Positions 12,858-21,669 are shown, counted from the first letter of the stretch. The stretch is DNA of 64,000 nt from Pseudomonas fluorescens (GCF_040448305.1 NZ_CP148752.1:6076001-6140000), one strand, 5' to 3'. Made by a program: numbers and translations. The notes: a model not told the origin generated them from the sequence alone.

Positions 12858-13830
12858 GCCCGACACGGCAACTCACGCCAAAAGCCCCGGCAAGTCGCAC
12901 TGGAGCCGCTGGAAACGACCGCTGACGATGCTGTTTTTCCTGATGCTGATCGTGCTGTTCACGATGCTCGCCCAGCGCCTCGAATGGAGCGAAGTGTTCG
13001 ATAACCTGGCAGATTTCAAGGTGCGCACACTGATCATTGCGTCGGGGCTGACCCTGGTGAGTTTTCTGGTGTACGCCTGCTTCGACCTGATCGGCCGCAC
13101 CTACATCCGCCAGAACCTGACCTGGAAGCAGATTCTGCCCGTGGGCGTCATCAGCTACGCCTTCAACCTGAACCTGAGCGCCTGGGTCGGTGGCATCGCC
13201 ATGCGATACCGGTTGTATTCGCGGCTAGGGGTCAGCAAGAGCAACATCGCGAAAATCCTCGGCCTGAGCCTGGCCACCAACTGGTTTGGTTACATGGTCA
13301 TTGCCGGCGCCGTGTTCAGCAGCGGGCTGGTGCGCATGCCACCGGGCTGGAAGCTCAGCAGTAGCGCGCTGCAAGGCGTGGGGATTTTGCTATTGCTGCT
13401 GAGCGCCGGATACCTGGTGGCGTGCCGGTTTGCCAAACGACGGGAGTGGGTGATTCGTGGTGTGGAGATTGACCTGCCGTCGCCGCGCATGGCCGTGCTG
13501 CAACTGGCCCTCGGTGCCCTGAACTGGTCGCTGATGGCAGCGGTGATCTTCACCTTGCTGCCGAACAAACTGGACTATCCACTGGTGCTGGGCGTGCTGT
13601 TGATCAGCGCCATCGCCGGGGTCATCACTCACATCCCGGCCGGGCTCGGCGTGCTGGAAGCCGTGTTCGTGGCGCTGCTGCAACACGAGGCTTCGCGGGG
13701 CAGCCTGGTGGCGGGACTGCTGGCCTATCGAGCGATTTATTTCATCCTGCCGTTGTTGATTGCCCTGGTGATGTATTTGCTGGTGGAAGCCAAGGCCAAG
13801 GCGTTGCGGGTCGAGAGAAAACCGAAGTGA
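12844..13830 (+). CDS. ybhN: YbhN-like membrane protein (lysylphosphatidylglycerol synthase TM-region/UPF0104)
   Basis: The 328-residue protein begins with a basic tail (SHWSRWKRP) and then has about eight transmembrane segments. Motifs such as LNLSAWVGGIAMRYRLYSR and ITHIPAGLGVLEAVFVALL match the flippase-like domain shared by UPF0104 proteins and the MprF membrane part. It is the last gene of the ybhP-clsB-ybhN unit and probably acts in lipid handling at the inner membrane, but its biochemical role is not established. GGAGCG lies before the ATG, inside the end of clsB. Confidence 0.87.
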   Translation: MNRAEPDTATHAKSPGKSHWSRWKRPLTMLFFLMLIVLFTMLAQRLEWSEVFDNLADFKVRTLIIASGLTLVSFLVYACFDLIGRTYIRQNLTWKQILPVGVISYAFNLNLSAWVGGIAMRYRLYSRLGVSKSNIAKILGLSLATNWFGYMVIAGAVFSSGLVRMPPGWKLSSSALQGVGILLLLLSAGYLVACRFAKRREWVIRGVEIDLPSPRMAVLQLALGALNWSLMAAVIFTLLPNKLDYPLVLGVLLISAIAGVITHIPAGLGVLEAVFVALLQHEASRGSLVAGLLAYRAIYFILPLLIALVMYLLVEAKAKALRVERKPK

Positions 13831-13850
13831 TGGGGTGGTTGTGACGACGC

Positions 13851-13945
13851 CATCGCGAGCAGGCTCGCTCCCACATTGGATCTCAAGTGTTCCACAAAAA
13901 CTGTATTCACCACCGAACTACTGTGGGAGCGAGCCTGCTCGCGAT
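13851..13945. repeat. REPIN: inverted REP pair, CCCACA ends inward
   Basis: CATCGCGAGCAGGCTCGCTC starts at 13851, and the reverse-complement arm ends at 13945. The spacer is 46 bp. The CCTG-variant core is used. It lies between the convergent ybhN and hydrolase genes. Confidence 0.85.
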
Positions 13946-13968
13946 TGGTCGCAAGACCACCGCAAATC

Positions 13969-14727
13969 TCAGGACGATTGAATAATGCTCAACCGCTCCC
14001 CCACCACCATCTCGGTAATCCAGCCAACGAGGATCGAGGTGTAGGCCTGCTGCGAAACCGGGTCGCTCAGCGCGTGGTCGGCGCCATCGATGATGCGATG
14101 GGTCAGCGAGTGAGTCTGCTGGCACGCCGCGCGGTAACTCATGATTGTCGAATGGGGCACGTAGTCGTCGGTCTCCGACTGCACCAGCAGGACATCCCCG
14201 GTGAATTGCGAGCAGGCATGCAAGGCACGATTGCTGTCGGCACGCACCAGGGTGCTTCGGTAATCACGCAGATCCAGCTTGTCCAGGTCGCGTTTCGGCG
14301 CGAGCCATTGCTCGTCGCGATACAGCGCCGGCACCCGCAGCGCCAGCCAGCGCACCGGTCTGAGCGAGGTCAGGATCGAGGCCAGATAACCCCCGTAACT
14401 GGTGCCGACCACGGCAATCGCCGAGGTATCGAGGGCCGGGTGCGCGAGCAAGCGGTCATAGGCCGCCAGCAGGTCACGCAAATTGTCTTCCCGGGTCACC
14501 CGGGTCAATGGGATGCCGGTGCCACCAGTGTGCCCGCGCAGGTCGAAGGTCAGGCATACACAACCCAACCCGGCGATGCCTTTGGCGCGTTCCAGATCCC
14601 GCTCCTGGCTGCCGCCCCAACCGTGCACGAAGAGCACGCCGGGGACTTTCGATTTGGGGCTCAGGAAGGTCCCGCTCATCTGTTCGTCGTCGATGTCGAT
14701 CTGAATGGATTCGCTTCTAGCCGTCAT
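13969..14727 (-). CDS. Alpha/beta hydrolase
   Basis: The 252-residue protein shows the alpha/beta-hydrolase order: oxyanion strand VLFVHGWGGS (31-40), FDLRGHTGG (61-69), nucleophile elbow GTSYGG with S110, acidic residue in SETDDYVP (D187 or D188) and H218 in GADHAL. It resembles dienelactone-hydrolase/peptidase-like esterases. No signal peptide is visible, so it is likely cytoplasmic. The substrate is unknown. It overlaps the upstream DUF3182 gene by 11 bp, so the two are probably expressed and used together. Confidence 0.85.
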   Translation of the reverse strand: MTARSESIQIDIDDEQMSGTFLSPKSKVPGVLFVHGWGGSQERDLERAKGIAGLGCVCLTFDLRGHTGGTGIPLTRVTREDNLRDLLAAYDRLLAHPALDTSAIAVVGTSYGGYLASILTSLRPVRWLALRVPALYRDEQWLAPKRDLDKLDLRDYRSTLVRADSNRALHACSQFTGDVLLVQSETDDYVPHSTIMSYRAACQQTHSLTHRIIDGADHALSDPVSQQAYTSILVGWITEMVVGERLSIIQSS

Positions 14728-15826
14728 AGGATTTAACCGTCACGTACTTGAGGAGAAAGTCACTGGACTGCGCCGGCCCGCGGTACACCTCGATGGCGTC
14801 CGCCGGCAGCGGCTGATCGATGTAGGTTTCCACCGAAGACACACGAATCGCGCACATCCCCGGATCGTTGACGAAACTCTGCAACGCCGCCACTTCGGCG
14901 CTGCTGGCTCCGCCCATGCGCCAGGACTGTTCGAGCACACCGCTGCGTGGCCGGCCGTCGCTGCCGACGCCCTGGGCGATGTCGTAGTTGCGCCGCGAGG
15001 CATAGAAACCTGGGTAGGCTTCATCCGCCGCGCTGTCGAACACCTGTGCCTGGTGGATCGCCAGGCGCACGTCTTCCGGCAGATCCAGTTTCAACAATTC
15101 GTCATAGCCGCCTGGCACCACCAGCAGGTTGGATCCGCCATACACCTGTTCACCCTGAGCGTCCTCGGTCAAATATTGATCACCGCAGTAACTGAGTACC
15201 TTGCCGCCGATACGACTCTGGCCGACGCTGTGGGTGATCACCTGGTCCAGGTCCTGTTCGAGCACCACGCCTTCGGTGAACATCGCCTCAGCCTCGGGTT
15301 GGGCAAGCAGCTCATCGAACTCGTCGAGGCTCTTGATCACCTCCTGTCCACGTCCGGCACAGGCATGAATCGGCTTCAGGCGGATCGGCCCGGTGTACAA
15401 CAGATGCTCCGCCGCCGGGCGCGCATCCTTCAGGGAGAACACGCTGAGACCGTCGAGCACCACGCTGCGCACCCGCTCAGAAAACAACGGAGCCCAGCCT
15501 GGCGGCGCATGGGCGTGACGGTTGAGCAATCCGTGACTGATGGCTTTGGTGCAGATGAAGTCGTGGTCGACATAACCACCCCACAAATCCTCCGGCCCCT
15601 TGACCCCCAGTTGCCGGGCAGCCGCAGCGCCCACCAGGGTCTGGGTCGGCAACAGGTAGAGGTCCCGCCCGGCATGCAGCTGCGGGTCGTAGCTGCCGCC
15701 GTACTTGAGCCCCAGTATCTGCGCCAGCCAGCGGGCCAGTGCACGGTTGGTTTCAACTTCGTGCTCTGGCGCATCGGCGAGCACCGAATGGGCGACCACC
15801 AGTTTCCTGCTGTTTGCTGGGGTCAT
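14717..15826 (-). CDS. DUF3182 family protein, ATP-grasp-like
   Basis: The 369-residue protein resembles the DUF3182 family of proteobacteria, which has no established function. The segment IRLKPIHACAGRG (K151, P152, G158-G160), then a charged helix and GVVLEQDLD around E190, looks like the nucleotide-binding part of ATP-grasp ligases. This is inference from spacing, not a proven match. It is cytoplasmic by appearance. Its end overlaps the alpha/beta hydrolase start, which suggests a two-gene unit such as ligase plus hydrolase acting on a shared product. A G-rich ribosome site precedes the ATG at 15826. Confidence 0.72.
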   Translation of the reverse strand: MTPANSRKLVVAHSVLADAPEHEVETNRALARWLAQILGLKYGGSYDPQLHAGRDLYLLPTQTLVGAAAARQLGVKGPEDLWGGYVDHDFICTKAISHGLLNRHAHAPPGWAPLFSERVRSVVLDGLSVFSLKDARPAAEHLLYTGPIRLKPIHACAGRGQEVIKSLDEFDELLAQPEAEAMFTEGVVLEQDLDQVITHSVGQSRIGGKVLSYCGDQYLTEDAQGEQVYGGSNLLVVPGGYDELLKLDLPEDVRLAIHQAQVFDSAADEAYPGFYASRRNYDIAQGVGSDGRPRSGVLEQSWRMGGASSAEVAALQSFVNDPGMCAIRVSSVETYIDQPLPADAIEVYRGPAQSSDFLLKYVTVKSYDG

Positions 15827-16000
15827 GCATCCCCCTTCAATCGAGGCTTGATGAATGTAGCTGAAGGGGTGCAGAGATCAGGCCAAGGCCTGTTGTGGAA
15901 AAAGGGGTTTTAAATCAGCCCATTGCGTGGAAAATGATGGCATTGGGCCTGTTTTATTCTGCACGACGCCCTTTGATATTCCGGCATTTTGCACGACTCC

Positions 16001-16091
16001 CTGCGGGAGCGAGCCTGCTCGCGATGAGGCCAGCATCATCAACATTGATGTCGCCTGACACACTGCTATCGCGAGCAGGCTCGCTCCTACA
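16001..16091. repeat. REPIN: inverted REP pair, CCCACA ends outward
   Basis: Arms with the core GCGAGCAGGCTCGC start at 16001 (here TGCGGGAGCGAGC, one change) and end at 16091 (CTCCTACA, one change). Both outer ends have drifted from TGTGGGAGC. It lies between the DUF3182 gene and the GlxA-type gene. The rest of the gap 15827-16111 shows no gene. Confidence 0.78.
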
Positions 16092-16111
16092 CTGGATTTT
16101 CGGTGTTCCAC

Positions 16112-17104
16112 TTACCGTGCCGCAGCCCCCGGCGTCACCCCAAACCGCGTCCGATAATCACTCGGCGCCAGCCCGGTGATTTTCCTGAACGTCGCACGAA
16201 ACGCCCCGGGGTCCTGATAACCCACGGTCCAGGCGATGTGGTCAATGGTGCCGTTGGTGAACTCAAGCATTTCCCGGGCCTTGCCGACTCGCAGATGCTG
16301 GCAGTATTCCGTGGGTTTGAGCCCGGTGGCCCCGCGGAAACGGCGCAGGAAGGTGCGTTCTTCCAGCCCTGCCTTTTCGGCCATCGCCGCCAGCGACACA
16401 TCGGTCGCCCCGGTGCTTTGCAACCAGTGTTGCACCTTGAGGATCGCCGCATCGCCGTGGCTGAGGATCGGCGCAAAATTGCTGCCGCACTCACTGGCGC
16501 TGTCGCTGTGTTCCACCACCAGAAAACGCGCGGTGTTGGTGGCGATGCTTGGCCCCAGCAGCCGGTTGACCAGGCGCAGACCCAGTTCCGACCAAGCCAT
16601 CAGCCCGGCGGTGGTAATCAGGTCGCCGTCATCGACAATAGGCGTATCGGCCTTGAGCCGGATCGCCGGATAACGTTCGGCAAAGGCTTTGGCCGAGGTC
16701 CAGTGGGTGGTGGCGCTGCGACCGTCGAGCAGACCACTTTCGGCCAACAGGATAGAACCCACGCAAACCCCGCCCAGTGTCGCGCCGTTGGCATGTTGCT
16801 CACGCAACCAGCGGATCAATCCCTGTGGCGCCTGGCCCTCGGAAAAACCGCCGATTGACGGCGGAATCAACACGGCCACCAGGGCGCGCTCCGGTCCGGA
16901 ATGACTATCGAAGACCCGAACCGGCGGCTGATCGCCTTCGACCTGCCAATGGCTGACCCGCAACAGCGGCAACTGCGCAGACTGATGCTCGGCGGCAATC
17001 CGGTTGGCCACCCCGAACAAGTCCGTCAGCCCATGCACCGCCGCCATCTGCGCGCCGGGATAGATCAGCACGCCCAGTTCAGCGATTGCCCTTTCTGCGT
17101 CCAT
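16112..17104 (-). CDS. GlxA-type transcriptional regulator (DJ-1/PfpI plus AraC HTH)
   Basis: The 330-residue protein has an N-terminal DJ-1/PfpI-like domain (about 8-190) with the nucleophile-elbow-like GGVCVGSILLAESGLLDG. A C-terminal AraC double helix-turn-helix (about 225-325) includes SLAAMAEKAGLEERTFLRRF and the closing IAWTVGYQDPGAFRATFRK. Such regulators often control catabolic or hydrolase genes beside them. It is divergent from the cysteine hydrolase across 101 bp. The start at 17104 is preceded by GGGGG. An in-frame start at 17188 would cross into the promoter gap and is less likely. Confidence 0.87.
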   Translation of the reverse strand: MDAERAIAELGVLIYPGAQMAAVHGLTDLFGVANRIAAEHQSAQLPLLRVSHWQVEGDQPPVRVFDSHSGPERALVAVLIPPSIGGFSEGQAPQGLIRWLREQHANGATLGGVCVGSILLAESGLLDGRSATTHWTSAKAFAERYPAIRLKADTPIVDDGDLITTAGLMAWSELGLRLVNRLLGPSIATNTARFLVVEHSDSASECGSNFAPILSHGDAAILKVQHWLQSTGATDVSLAAMAEKAGLEERTFLRRFRGATGLKPTEYCQHLRVGKAREMLEFTNGTIDHIAWTVGYQDPGAFRATFRKITGLAPSDYRTRFGVTPGAAAR

Positions 17105-17205
17105 TGTCAGTTTTCCCCCTTCTATTGTCGGTGCGGCCAATCCTCGGATCGCCTGCCAGAGCCAATACTTCATTCCACACCAACACACACTTCGAGGAAT
17201 CAGTC

Positions 17206-17766
17206 ATGGCCAAGCAAGCGCTCATCGTAGTCGATATCCAGAACGACTACTTCCCCCAAGGCAAGTGGCCGCTGGTCGGTGCCGACGCCGCCGCCGACAA
17301 CGCCGTCCGCCTGATCAAGGCCTTCCGCGACGCGGGGGATTCGGTGGTGCACATCCGCCACGAATTCACTTCCGAAGAGGCGCCGTTTTTCACTCCGAAC
17401 TCTGAAGGCGCGAAGTTGCACCCGAAAGTGCTCAACCGTGCGGACGAACCGGTGGTGCTCAAGCACTTCGTCAACTCGTTCCGCGAAACCGAGCTGAAAT
17501 CGATCCTCGACGAGCAAGGCATCAAGGAACTGGTGGTCGTGGGCAGCATGAGCCACATGTGCGTCGACGGCATCACCCGTGCGGCGGCGGATTTTGGCTA
17601 TACGGTCACCGTCATCCATGATGCCTGCGCGACCCGTGACCTGGAGTTCAATGGCGTGACGGTCCCGGCGGCGCAGGTTCATGCAGCGTTCATGGCGGCC
17701 TTGGCGTTTGCCTATGCCAGCGTGGTGTCGACCAACGAGTTCCTGATAGGAAGCCAGAAGGTGTAA
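17206..17766 (+). CDS. Cysteine hydrolase, isochorismatase family
   Basis: The 186-residue protein fits the isochorismatase-like hydrolases. The proposed triad is D10 in VVDIQNDYF, K86 in VVLKHFVNSF and C119 in SMSHMCVDG. The strand LIVVDIQND and the closing ATRDLEF region are typical. Members cleave amides such as nicotinamide or ureido compounds; the substrate cannot be told here. GAGGA lies 7-11 bp before the ATG. It is divergent from the GlxA-type regulator, its probable controller, and is followed by an intrinsic terminator. Confidence 0.88.
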   Translation: MAKQALIVVDIQNDYFPQGKWPLVGADAAADNAVRLIKAFRDAGDSVVHIRHEFTSEEAPFFTPNSEGAKLHPKVLNRADEPVVLKHFVNSFRETELKSILDEQGIKELVVVGSMSHMCVDGITRAAADFGYTVTVIHDACATRDLEFNGVTVPAAQVHAAFMAALAFAYASVVSTNEFLIGSQKV

Positions 17767-17798
17767 ACCTTATTCAGGACGAGACAGCAAAAATGAAA

Positions 17799-17829
17799 AA
17801 GCCCATGGCCTCACATGCCATGGGCTTTT
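17799..17829 (+). terminator. Intrinsic terminator after the cysteine hydrolase gene
   Basis: An 11-bp perfect stem (AAGCCCATGGC with its complement, 17799-17809 and 17817-17827) has a 7-nt loop and is followed by TT. It lies 32 bp after the stop codon. The flanking A-run also allows function on the other strand. The remaining gap to 17986 shows no further gene. Confidence 0.82.
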
Positions 17830-17986
17830 ATTGCCAGTGAGTCTGGACGATCTGCATCGAACGCAATACCGCCAGAACCCTGGAAAGTCATGCCAAAGCC
17901 AACAATCACTCCACTCCCAACGCCTACGCGGGGGATGTTGCTTTCACCCATGCCACTTTCTGGATAACTCACTGGAAGCCTGAACA

Positions 17987-18487
17987 ATGAACAGCATGAA
18001 TATCAGCACTGACAGCCTGTCGAAAAAAACATCCCTCGGACTCACCACCATGGCGATCGGGACCTACGGCATTTACTTTGCCCTCGCCGTTATCTACTTC
18101 TGGTTCGGCGGAATGAAATTTACCCACTATGAAGCGGAGGGACTGGTGCCACTGGTGAGCAACAGCCCCTTCCTGGGATGGGTCTATGACCTTTTCAGTG
18201 TCGATCTGTTTTCCAGTTTGCTCGGTGTCCTGGAGGTTTCCATCGGCGTACTGATTGCAGGCCGCCTGCTGTCACCAAAGCTTTCCTTGATCGGAGGTGC
18301 CTTATCGGCCGGGTTATTTTTCACCACCTTGAGCTTTATGTTCTCGACACCCGGCGTGATTGAGCCCGGCCTTGGTTTCCCGGCCATTACGGTCGCGCCA
18401 GGCCAGTTCCTGCTCAAGGACATCGGCTTGCTTGCCGCCTCCCTGTTCGTGGCGGGCCATTCGCTGACCAGACTGGAAACCCCTTGA
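17987..18487 (+). CDS. DUF417 membrane protein, RclC (YkgB)-like
   Basis: The 166-residue protein has four hydrophobic segments. It shows the DUF417 pattern: YFALAVIYFWFGGMKFTHYEAEGL, then PLVSNSPFLGWVY, and the closing GFPAITVAPGQFLLKDIGLL. In E. coli RclC belongs to the reactive-chlorine resistance operon controlled by RclR. Here the neighbouring convergent gene codes for an RclR-like AraC protein, which supports a role in oxidant or HOCl defence. rclA and rclB are not present nearby. A second in-frame ATG at 17999 is possible. Confidence 0.82.
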   Translation: MNSMNISTDSLSKKTSLGLTTMAIGTYGIYFALAVIYFWFGGMKFTHYEAEGLVPLVSNSPFLGWVYDLFSVDLFSSLLGVLEVSIGVLIAGRLLSPKLSLIGGALSAGLFFTTLSFMFSTPGVIEPGLGFPAITVAPGQFLLKDIGLLAASLFVAGHSLTRLETP

Positions 18488-18517
18488 GCTGACAACCTCA
18501 TCCGCCGATGGCCTGAA

Positions 18518-19390
18518 TCAGCTCGATGCATTCAGGTCATCGCCATCCTCAGCAAGTACGCCGCCCTCAGCGGCCAAGGATTTCATCCAGTCCCGTGGAC
18601 TGCAGCCGGTCTTGCGGCGAAACGCCCGGGCAAGCGCCGACGGACTTTCATAGCCCACCTCATCGGCGATCAGCGTAATCGGCCGCCCCTCCCGCAGGCG
18701 CTTCTGCGCCAGACTGATGCGCCAGCTCAGAAGATAATCCAACGGTGTTTGTCCCAGGACCGCGCGGAAATGCACCGCATAAGCGGCGCGGGACATGTTC
18801 GACTCATTCGCCAGTTCGGCCACAGACCAGGCCCGCTGAGGTTGGTTATGCATCTGTATCAGCGAGCGCGACAGCCGCACATCGGCCAACCCGGCCATCA
18901 TTCCAGTGCTCAACTGCTGGTGGTCGAGCAAATGCCGGAACAGCAGGATGATCAACAGTTCGAACAAACGATCAAGCACCGCCTCCCTGCCACAATGCCC
19001 GGCGCCAGCTTCACCGAACAGCCATCTCAGGGTGTCGGCCAGCAACGACAGCTCATCCAGGGACAAAACCATAAGATCGGGGAGCGAAGCAGATATCGGA
19101 TTACTGGCGCCACCATCGAACAGCATCGACGCACATAACAGCTGGGCACCTTCAGGGTCACTGGCGATGAGCTGATGTCGGCTGGGGCGCGGCAGGAAAA
19201 TCAGGCTGGGGCGAGTGAGCAACAACTCACTCCTTCCGGGGCCTTTCAAGGTGACAGAGCCGGCCTGCAACAGGTGAATATGACCGCGCTGGTCGGTGCC
19301 ATCGTAGGACGCCACGCCGCAAAGCATGCCGCTGTAAAACAAGTTCGCGCGCACACCGAACTGTGACAACAACGTAGACAGGCGATCCAT
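18518..19390 (-). CDS. AraC-family regulator with cupin domain, RclR-like
   Basis: The 290-residue protein has an N-terminal cupin-type sensor region (1-170) and a C-terminal AraC helix-turn-helix pair (SVAELANESNMSRAAYAVHF and IADEVGYESPSALARAFRR). Cys residues fall at C24 (GMLCGVAS) and C86 (AQLLCAS), close to the redox pair C21/C89 known for E. coli RclR. It is convergent with the RclC-like gene, 30 bp apart, and is its probable regulator. Met at 19390 was taken as start because MDRLSTLL matches the family opening. A Met ten codons upstream is also in frame. Confidence 0.83.
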   Translation of the reverse strand: MDRLSTLLSQFGVRANLFYSGMLCGVASYDGTDQRGHIHLLQAGSVTLKGPGRSELLLTRPSLIFLPRPSRHQLIASDPEGAQLLCASMLFDGGASNPISASLPDLMVLSLDELSLLADTLRWLFGEAGAGHCGREAVLDRLFELLIILLFRHLLDHQQLSTGMMAGLADVRLSRSLIQMHNQPQRAWSVAELANESNMSRAAYAVHFRAVLGQTPLDYLLSWRISLAQKRLREGRPITLIADEVGYESPSALARAFRRKTGCSPRDWMKSLAAEGGVLAEDGDDLNASS

Positions 19391-19491
19391 AGGGCAACTC
19401 TGCACAAGGTCTGGACCCATAGCAGAGTATCACTGCGCGCTGACGGCTGGACGGTCCTCGATCCCGGCGAGGAATGCCCTGGTAAAAATGC

Positions 19492-19528
19492 AAAAAGCCC
19501 GGCATCCATAGGGAGGCCGGGCTTTTTC
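19492..19528 (-). terminator. Intrinsic terminator after ssb
   Basis: Hairpin of AAAAAGCCCGGC paired with GCCGGGCTTTTT across an 11-nt loop, 24 bp beyond the ssb stop codon. On the minus strand the stem is followed by a U-rich run. It is A/T-flanked on both sides, so it may also end readthrough from the left. Confidence 0.88.
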
Positions 19529-19552
19529 AGGTTCTATTCTTTGGTGAAAGAA

Positions 19553-20071
19553 TCAGAACGGGATATCGTCATCAAAGCTGTCGAAATCCGGAGCCGGCTG
19601 AGGAGCCGCCTGCTGTGGAGCCGGGCGCGACTGTTGCGGCGCCGACTGCTGTGGACGCGGAGCCTGCTGGCGTGGCGCAGATTGCTGGTAGTTGTTACCA
19701 CCGCCCTGGCCCTGCTGGTCGCCCTGTGGACGGCCGCCCAGCAGTTGCATGGTGCCTTGCATGTCGACCACGATTTCGGTGGTGTAACGCTTGATACCGT
19801 CTTTTTCCCACTCACGGGTCTGCAGCTTGCCTTCGATGTAGACCTGCGAACCTTTACGCAGGTATTCGCCAGCGATTTCTGCAACCTTGCCGAACATCGA
19901 CACACGGTGCCATTCGGTCTTTTCGACTTTCTGACCGGTTTGCTTGTCGGTCCACTGTTCGCTGGTCGCCAGACTCAGGTTGGTCACGGCGTTACCGTTA
20001 GGCAAGTAGCGAACTTCGGGATCCTGGCCGCAAGTGCCGACCAATATGACTTTGTTAACCCCACGGGCCAT
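19553..20071 (-). CDS. ssb: Single-stranded DNA-binding protein
   Basis: The 172-residue protein opens with MARGVNKVILVGTCGQDPEV and has a complete OB fold to about residue 112. It then has a Gln/Pro/Ala-rich flexible linker (about 113-160) and the acidic tip DFDSFDDDIPF that binds partner repair proteins. It coats ssDNA in replication, recombination and repair. It lies 9 bp downstream of the YajR-like MFS gene, so the two form one operon divergent from uvrA, as in P. aeruginosa. Confidence 0.97.
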   Translation of the reverse strand: MARGVNKVILVGTCGQDPEVRYLPNGNAVTNLSLATSEQWTDKQTGQKVEKTEWHRVSMFGKVAEIAGEYLRKGSQVYIEGKLQTREWEKDGIKRYTTEIVVDMQGTMQLLGGRPQGDQQGQGGGNNYQQSAPRQQAPRPQQSAPQQSRPAPQQAAPQPAPDFDSFDDDIPF

Positions 20072-20080
20072 AACGTTCTC

Positions 20081-21478
20081 CTAGGCTACGCACGCTGCCC
20101 CGGCCGGGTTGTTCACCAGGCGCTCAAGGGTGGTGCGATCCAATAGTTCGGTGTCCAGTTTGATGTAAATCGCCGCCTCTTCCGCGACGATGACTGCATC
20201 TGTTACCCCTACGACCGCCTTCAGGCGCTCGACCAGACCCGCTTCGCGGATCGCCTCGGGCGACAACGGCAAGCGCAGGCTCGTGACGTAGGGAGGTTCG
20301 CGCATGGTAACAGCAAAGGCCAGCCAGAGGGCAGCCAGACCGGCGCATCCGAGGAACACAACCGACAGACCGCCATGCTGGAACAGCCAGCCGCCAAGAA
20401 TGCCGCCCAATGCCGACCCGAGGAACTGGCTGGTGGAATAAACCCCCATCGCCGTGCCCTTGCCGCCGGCCGGTGAAACCTTGCTGATCAGCGATGGCAA
20501 CGAAGCTTCCAGCAGATTGAATGCGGTGAAGAACACCACCGTACCGATCACCAGAGCCCGCAGGCTGTCGCCGAACTGCCAGAAGAATAGCTCAGTGAGT
20601 ATCAGCGTCACGACGGCACCGAGTAAAACTCGTTTCATTTTGCGTTTCTTCTCGCCGTAGATAATGAACGGGATCATGGCGAAGAAAGAAATCAGCAGTG
20701 CGGTCAGGTATACCCACCAGTGCTGCTCCTTGGGCAGGCCGGCTTTTTCTACCAAGGCCAGCGGCAAGGCAACGAAGCTCGACATCAACATGGCGTGCAA
20801 CACAAAAATTCCCAGGTCCAGGCGCAGCAGGTCTGGGTGCTTGAGCGTCGGCATCAGCGCCTGACGCGCCACACCGGACTCACGATGCTGCAACGGCCCG
20901 TTGGACCGCGGCACCATGAACATCACGATCAAGATGCCGAACAACGCCATGCCGCCCGTGGCGAAAAACAACCCGGACAGGCCGAAAGCACGTGTCAGCA
21001 ACGGTCCTACGACCATGGCGACAGCGAACGACAGACCAATCGTCATGCCGATCATGGCCATCGCCTTCGTCCGGTGCTGCTCACGGGTCAGGTCTGACAG
21101 CAAGGCCATGACCGCCGCGGAAATCGCCCCGGCGCCCTGCAGGATTCGCCCGGCGATCACGCCCCAGATCGAATCGGCATTGGCCGCCAGCACGCTGCCG
21201 AGGGCAAAGACAATCAGCCCCAGGTAAATCACCGGACGGCGACCGATGCGGTCAGAAATGATACCGAACGGGATCTGGAAAACCGCCTGGGTCAGGCCGT
21301 ATGCGCCAATCGCCAGACCAATCAGGGCCGGGGTCGCACCCGCCAGATCCATCCCATAGGTCGCCAGTACCGGCAACACCATGAACATGCCAAGCATACG
21401 GAAGGCGAACACCAGGGCCAGACCGCTTGCCGCGCGGGTCTCGCTGCCACTCATGCGCTCGCTGTGGGGATCGTGCAT
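20081..21478 (-). CDS. MFS transporter with C-terminal regulatory domain, YajR-like
   Basis: The 465-residue protein has twelve transmembrane helices. Motif A in the loop 2-3 is GIISDRIGRRPVIYLG. After the last helix (about residue 390) comes a soluble 70-residue domain with beta-alpha-beta character (LVERLKAVVGVTDAVIVAEEAAIYIKL). This matches the YAM domain of E. coli YajR. The substrate is unknown. Position between uvrA and ssb is conserved in Pseudomonas, without a known functional link. Confidence 0.87.
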   Translation of the reverse strand: MHDPHSERMSGSETRAASGLALVFAFRMLGMFMVLPVLATYGMDLAGATPALIGLAIGAYGLTQAVFQIPFGIISDRIGRRPVIYLGLIVFALGSVLAANADSIWGVIAGRILQGAGAISAAVMALLSDLTREQHRTKAMAMIGMTIGLSFAVAMVVGPLLTRAFGLSGLFFATGGMALFGILIVMFMVPRSNGPLQHRESGVARQALMPTLKHPDLLRLDLGIFVLHAMLMSSFVALPLALVEKAGLPKEQHWWVYLTALLISFFAMIPFIIYGEKKRKMKRVLLGAVVTLILTELFFWQFGDSLRALVIGTVVFFTAFNLLEASLPSLISKVSPAGGKGTAMGVYSTSQFLGSALGGILGGWLFQHGGLSVVFLGCAGLAALWLAFAVTMREPPYVTSLRLPLSPEAIREAGLVERLKAVVGVTDAVIVAEEAAIYIKLDTELLDRTTLERLVNNPAGAACVA

Positions 21479-21669
21479 GGAAAAACCTCATGTGAACCGG
21501 CGGCGATTCTACCAGTCCCATCGATTGGCAGGGTATATCGCGACGCTTTGACGCGCATTGCTGACACACTCTTCATGCAAGACAGTAGCCCACTCGCTTG
21601 ATAGTGTGCATCCATCCAGTATTTGGCCGTATACTCCTACGTTTTCGACGCCCGCCGAGCGAGGCCACC

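Noticed and set aside
21612..21640. Possible LexA box upstream of uvrA
   Set aside because: GTAT...ATAC symmetry is present but the spacing is 8 instead of 4, and the required CTG/CAG ends are missing.
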